Assembly (NCBI RefSeq): GCF_003148665.1
Contig: NZ_QGGQ01000003.1
Coordinates: 186,001 to 250,000 of the forward strand
Direction of reading: 5' to 3'
Length of the DNA: 64,000 nt
Source of the DNA: Maribacter polysiphoniae
Lineage (GTDB): Bacteria > Bacteroidota > Bacteroidia > Flavobacteriales > Flavobacteriaceae
Both the position numbers and the translations under genes were made by a program. The notes under the pieces are model-generated. The model was not told the DNA's origin and searched no databases. It saw only the letters and a program-made list of their open reading frames with translations. Shown here piece by piece: positions 60,809 to 64,000 of this stretch (its first letter is position 1; each line of letters opens with the position of its first letter).

Positions 60809-62154
60809 GATTTAGTGGTTTTAAGATTAGCGGTAATCAGATCGGGTATTTTTCCGTAAAACCGATTGAAAACCATACAAGCCGTTAAGTCGCCGGTAAC
60901 ATTGACTGCAGTTCGGAACATGCCGAGCAAGCGCTCCACCCCGATTATTATGATAATCCCCTCAGAAGGTATTCCGGCCCCCGATAATACCGAAGCCAGT
61001 ATGACAACGCCACCTCCGGGTATGGCCGGGGTTCCGATCGAGGCCGCAACGATCGTAACGACGACGACAATTATATTCAAAAGGCCCATTTCAAGGCCAT
61101 AGGCCTGTGCTATGAACAAAGTCGTTATGGTCTGGTAGAGGGCCGTACCATCCATGTTTACGGTAGCCCCGATGGGAATTATGAAATTACTGATAGAGCT
61201 ATCTACTTTCAGTTCTTCCTCTGCTGTTTTCAGCGATAAGGGCATGACCGCCGCAGAACTTGTAGTCGAGAATGCTAAAAGCTGGACATCCGTAATTTTC
61301 CGTAAAAATTTAAGAGGATTAGTCCGGCCAAGTGTGCTTACCAATAAGAGGTAGATAACAATCAACATAAATAGGCCCAACAGTACAACGAGCACATAAA
61401 AACCCAATCCTGAAAGGGAGCTTAACCCGACACTGGATGTAAGCTGGGCCATCAATCCGAATACTGCCACCGGCACCAACAACATGGCCCATTTTACTAC
61501 GGTCATACAGATTTCCTGTACGGCACTCAAAAGTAATTTTACCGGTTTGAGCAAATCATTGGGTAACGACAGAACGGCTACCCCTATGATAATGGTAAAA
61601 ATGACAATGCTCAACATTTCGCCACTTACCATGGAGGCCAATGGGTTTTCGGGCAGTAGATCCGTTATGGCATTCGGAATATCATTTATTCCAAAGGATA
61701 GTTCCGAACTTTCGGCAGTATCGGCCAATGCATTTGCATGATCCATTTCCGCCTGTTGGTGCAGATACTTTCCAGGTCTGAACAGTGTGGCTAGCACCGT
61801 TCCTATGGTTACCGATATAATTGTTGTTGATATAAAATATAAGAGTACACCACCCCCCAACCTTTTTAGATTTTCCTTGTCGTTACTGGCTATGCCCGTA
61901 ATGATGGAAGCCACGATCAAGGGAATCATGATCATTTGCACCAATTTGAGGAAGAGCATTCCCGGTAGGGCCAACCAATTTCCCAACATATCGGCAGTCG
62001 CCTTACTGACCCAACCGTTTTGAGGACTTAATAATAACCCGAAACCTACACCCAAAAACAAAGCGATAATCACTTTTAGCCATAACCTGCTCTCTACCAG
62101 TCTCTGCAAGTAATGATTTAATGATTTTAAAGATTTTATTTCGGTTTCGAACAT
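60805..62154 (-). CDS. Dicarboxylate/amino-acid:cation symporter (SDF family)
   Basis: A 449-residue glutamate/dicarboxylate-type symporter with about eight helices; signature blocks are AFSTTSSAAVMPLSLK (HP1 loop), FIIPIGATVNMDGTALYQ and the C-terminal GVERLLGMFRTAVNVTGD. It takes up C4-dicarboxylates or acidic amino acids with Na+ or H+. Coupled by 4-nt overlap to pfkA; it is unusual within a glycolytic cluster and may import malate/fumarate/aspartate for energy. Confidence 0.88.
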   Translation of the reverse strand: MFETEIKSLKSLNHYLQRLVESRLWLKVIIALFLGVGFGLLLSPQNGWVSKATADMLGNWLALPGMLFLKLVQMIMIPLIVASIITGIASNDKENLKRLGGGVLLYFISTTIISVTIGTVLATLFRPGKYLHQQAEMDHANALADTAESSELSFGINDIPNAITDLLPENPLASMVSGEMLSIVIFTIIIGVAVLSLPNDLLKPVKLLLSAVQEICMTVVKWAMLLVPVAVFGLMAQLTSSVGLSSLSGLGFYVLVVLLGLFMLIVIYLLLVSTLGRTNPLKFLRKITDVQLLAFSTTSSAAVMPLSLKTAEEELKVDSSISNFIIPIGATVNMDGTALYQTITTLFIAQAYGLEMGLLNIIVVVVTIVAASIGTPAIPGGGVVILASVLSGAGIPSEGIIIIIGVERLLGMFRTAVNVTGDLTACMVFNRFYGKIPDLITANLKTTKS

Positions 62155-62167
62155 GGTATTTTATCAC

Positions 62168-63229
62168 TTAGGCTATCGTTATTTTTTCCTCCAAATAAAC
62201 ACTTTGGACCGCATGCAATAATTCTACCCCTTCTTTAATGGGTCGTTGAAAAGCTTTTCTTCCAAGTATGAGACCCGAGCCTCCTGCCCGTTTGTTCACA
62301 ATTGCGGTTGTGATGGCCTCGGTCATATCAGAGGCTCCTTTGGAACCCCCACCGGAACTGATCAGTCCTATTTTGCCCATATAGCAATTGGCAACCTGTA
62401 AACGACACAAATCGATGGGGTGTTCGGTGGTCAGGGTTTCATACATGGCATCGTCATATTTCCCAAATTGAAGGTCTTTAAAACCGTAATTTGTAGTGGG
62501 CAGTTTTTGTTTGATGATATCCGCCTGTATCGTTACCCCAAGGTGGTTGGCTTGTCCCGTTAAATCTGCAGCGGTGTGAAAGTCCTCTTTATCCGTTTTG
62601 AAAGCATTATTACGGGTGTAACACCACAAAATCGTGGCCATGCCAAGTCTATGGGCTTCGGCGAAAGCTTCCGCAATCTCCACTATCTGTCGATTACTTT
62701 CCTTAGATCCAAAATATATGGTCGCCCCAATAGCAACTGCGCCCATATCCCAAGCGTCCTTGACCTTTCCGAACAAGGTTTGGTCGTAGGCATTGGGGTA
62801 TGACAGTAGTTCATTGTGGTTTATCTTCACGATGAACGGTATTTTATGCGCGTATTTCCGAGCGTACAGACCTAATACACCAAAAGTCGAGGCCACCCCG
62901 TTACAACCTGCGCCAATGGCCAGTTTTATAATATTCTCAGGGTCAAAATAATCGGGGTTTTTATAGAAGGAAAAAGCGGCACTATGCTCGATTCCCTGAT
63001 CTACGGGAAGTATGCTTAAATACCCTGTATCCTTCAGGTTGCCATGCCCGTACATTTGGGCAAGACTTCGAAGCGTTTGTGGATTACGATTGCTGTTGAC
63101 AAAAACTTTGGAGACAAAATTTTTATCGGGCAATTGCAGTTCATCCTTGGTAATCTTTTCGCTAACATGATCTAAATAGAAGGACGCTTTGTCCCCCAAC
63201 TGCTCTATTAATTTTTCGTGAGTGTTCAT
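62168..63229 (-). CDS. fbaB: Fructose-bisphosphate aldolase class I (FbaB-type)
   Basis: A 353-residue class I aldolase of the FbaB/archaeal type: [20 protein letters not shown] at the start of the core, Schiff-base Lys region [17 protein letters not shown], and [16 protein letters not shown] phosphate binding. It splits fructose 1,6-bisphosphate without a metal cofactor. It lies 8 nt from the GAPDH gene and 13 nt from the symporter gene. Confidence 0.92.
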   Translation of the reverse strand: MNTHEKLIEQLGDKASFYLDHVSEKITKDELQLPDKNFVSKVFVNSNRNPQTLRSLAQMYGHGNLKDTGYLSILPVDQGIEHSAAFSFYKNPDYFDPENIIKLAIGAGCNGVASTFGVLGLYARKYAHKIPFIVKINHNELLSYPNAYDQTLFGKVKDAWDMGAVAIGATIYFGSKESNRQIVEIAEAFAEAHRLGMATILWCYTRNNAFKTDKEDFHTAADLTGQANHLGVTIQADIIKQKLPTTNYGFKDLQFGKYDDAMYETLTTEHPIDLCRLQVANCYMGKIGLISSGGGSKGASDMTEAITTAIVNKRAGGSGLILGRKAFQRPIKEGVELLHAVQSVYLEEKITIA

Positions 63230-63237
63230 TCTTGTTA

Positions 63238-64000
63238 CTATTGATTAATACCTAGACTTTTATTGGTCTTAGCGATGGATTTATTACCATCCATCTCGAT
63301 TCCGGTAAGTGCCCGAATGGCGTCGATCGTCTCAGGAATTACAATCGCTTGATTGTCCACCACGTAGGCATAAAAGAGTTCATCGCCCACCACTTTTAGC
63401 ATATCTTCCCATAGGGCTACCTCGTACATGTCGCCCCAAGGCCTGCCCATATCCAAAAACATTTCCTTGATGGTGTTGTTGGAGACCAAGCCTTGATCAT
63501 AGTGAATAAACTTGATTCTACTTGAGGTTTTGAGGGCGTTCAACACCTCTTCCTTTGATGTTTCTTTCTTTAGTTTCACGTTCCAGTAATGCATATGGCT
63601 CAAGGTTTGGGGAACTTTGACCGCTGAAGTAATGACATCCAAATCCGGATCGACACTTTGCGCATCGGGCCCTTGATGACTTGGGATTTCCTTTTCTGGC
63701 ATCATGGTATTCATAATGCCTCCTAAATGGCTTTCCCAAGGATCTGTCGCTCTTCTTAATAATGTTCCCCGTGCATAATCCAATAAATCCGCTCTTTTTA
63801 AAGCAGTCAAGGTTCGAAGAATGGAAGTGGTATTACAGGAAACTACCCTTGTAGCATTTAAATTTAAAGCAGATTGGTAATTATTTTCGGCACTAAAGGA
63901 ATGCCCAGTAGTTTCGTGCTTTTCCCCGCCGTGCAGAATGAATTTGATGTTATTTTTTTTATAGGTCTCCACATTTTTTGCCGCAATCTTTTTAGGGGTA
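63238..64000 (-). CDS. gap: Type II (archaeal-type) glyceraldehyde-3-phosphate dehydrogenase, partial
   Basis: The frame stays open beyond the right end (it reads [14 protein letters not shown] up to the edge), so only the C-terminal ~250 residues are seen. Key blocks are [32 protein letters not shown] with the catalytic Cys, [39 protein letters not shown] and [10 protein letters not shown], all typical of archaeal type II GAPDH rather than the bacterial GapA. It oxidises glyceraldehyde 3-phosphate, with NADP and NAD both possible. It is the first gene of the run of glycolytic genes read on the minus strand. Confidence 0.9.
   Translation of the reverse strand, partial: TPKKIAAKNVETYKKNNIKFILHGGEKHETTGHSFSAENNYQSALNLNATRVVSCNTTSILRTLTALKRADLLDYARGTLLRRATDPWESHLGGIMNTMMPEKEIPSHQGPDAQSVDPDLDVITSAVKVPQTLSHMHYWNVKLKKETSKEEVLNALKTSSRIKFIHYDQGLVSNNTIKEMFLDMGRPWGDMYEVALWEDMLKVVGDELFYAYVVDNQAIVIPETIDAIRALTGIEMDGNKSIAKTNKSLGINQ

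Noticed and set aside
17504-64000. Integrase, transposase or conjugation genes of an integrative element
   Set aside because: None is seen in any frame; the island idea rests on the tRNA remnant, the gene content and the scars only.

Overview
The window is chromosomal DNA of a marine-type flavobacterium (Bacteroidota, Flavobacteriaceae). This rests on AT-rich DNA, promoters of the TTTG / TAnnTTTG type, a DnaX without the zinc-finger cysteines, DUF3822 next to rsmD, fused CusA-TolC and MerT-MerP proteins, and many Bacteroidota-only small families. Names are from sequence recognition only; no database search was possible.

Core part (1-16992): the end of a STAS-like gene, ribonuclease Z, a small lipoprotein, pdxH, a phosphate block (sixA-ppk-ppx), miaE facing a TMEM220-like membrane gene, dnaX facing the RNase P RNA gene, an rsmD/DUF3822/pseudopilin-like group, a RecD-like helicase, DUF4126, and an envelope block (kdsB, HAD phosphatase, KdnB-like Kdo oxidase, acyltransferase).

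Boundary (16993-17503): a gene-free stretch holding the 5' 45 nt of an initiator tRNA-fMet gene (minus strand) that loses tRNA homology abruptly. Everything to its right looks accessory, so this is read as one end of a genomic island. No integrase or transfer genes are visible and the other end was not found.

Accessory part (17504-46518, mostly plus strand): a HEPN protein with a CoiA/DUF6035-like nuclease split by one in-frame TGA; then metal modules in series. These are (a) DUF6660, a CusA-TolC fusion, CusB, a PII-like protein, a Fur-like regulator and two SpoIIAA-like proteins flanking a frameshifted AlbA_2 gene; (b) a P1B-4 ATPase, a second Fur-like regulator, two CDF exporters, a CaCA exchanger and a universal stress protein; (c) a di-haem oxidoreductase, Rieske protein and porin behind a 12-bp palindrome; (d) ArsR, MerTP, a flavoprotein disulfide reductase, a methyltransferase and a GDCCVFCSYG protein behind an operator/promoter; (e) CsoR-like, thioredoxin-like, outer-membrane, HMA, MerT-like and NHL proteins. 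Gene scars lie between some modules.

Minus-strand part (46718-64000): FMN-binding protein, PLD-type phospholipid synthase, MFS exporter and CopB copper ATPase, then a stress and central-carbon cluster: a frameshifted PRPP-synthetase-like gene, AMP/thymidine phosphorylase, beta-CASP nuclease, an ATP-cone/Mrr protein, universal stress protein, D-lactate dehydrogenase, PfkA, a dicarboxylate symporter, class I aldolase and an archaeal-type (type II) GAPDH running off the end. Together they suggest nucleotide scavenging and glycolysis/fermentation under energy or oxygen stress. Several genes between 18 and 54 kb are interrupted (TGA, TAG, two TAA, two single-base frameshifts), meaning decay, phase variation or sequencing error.
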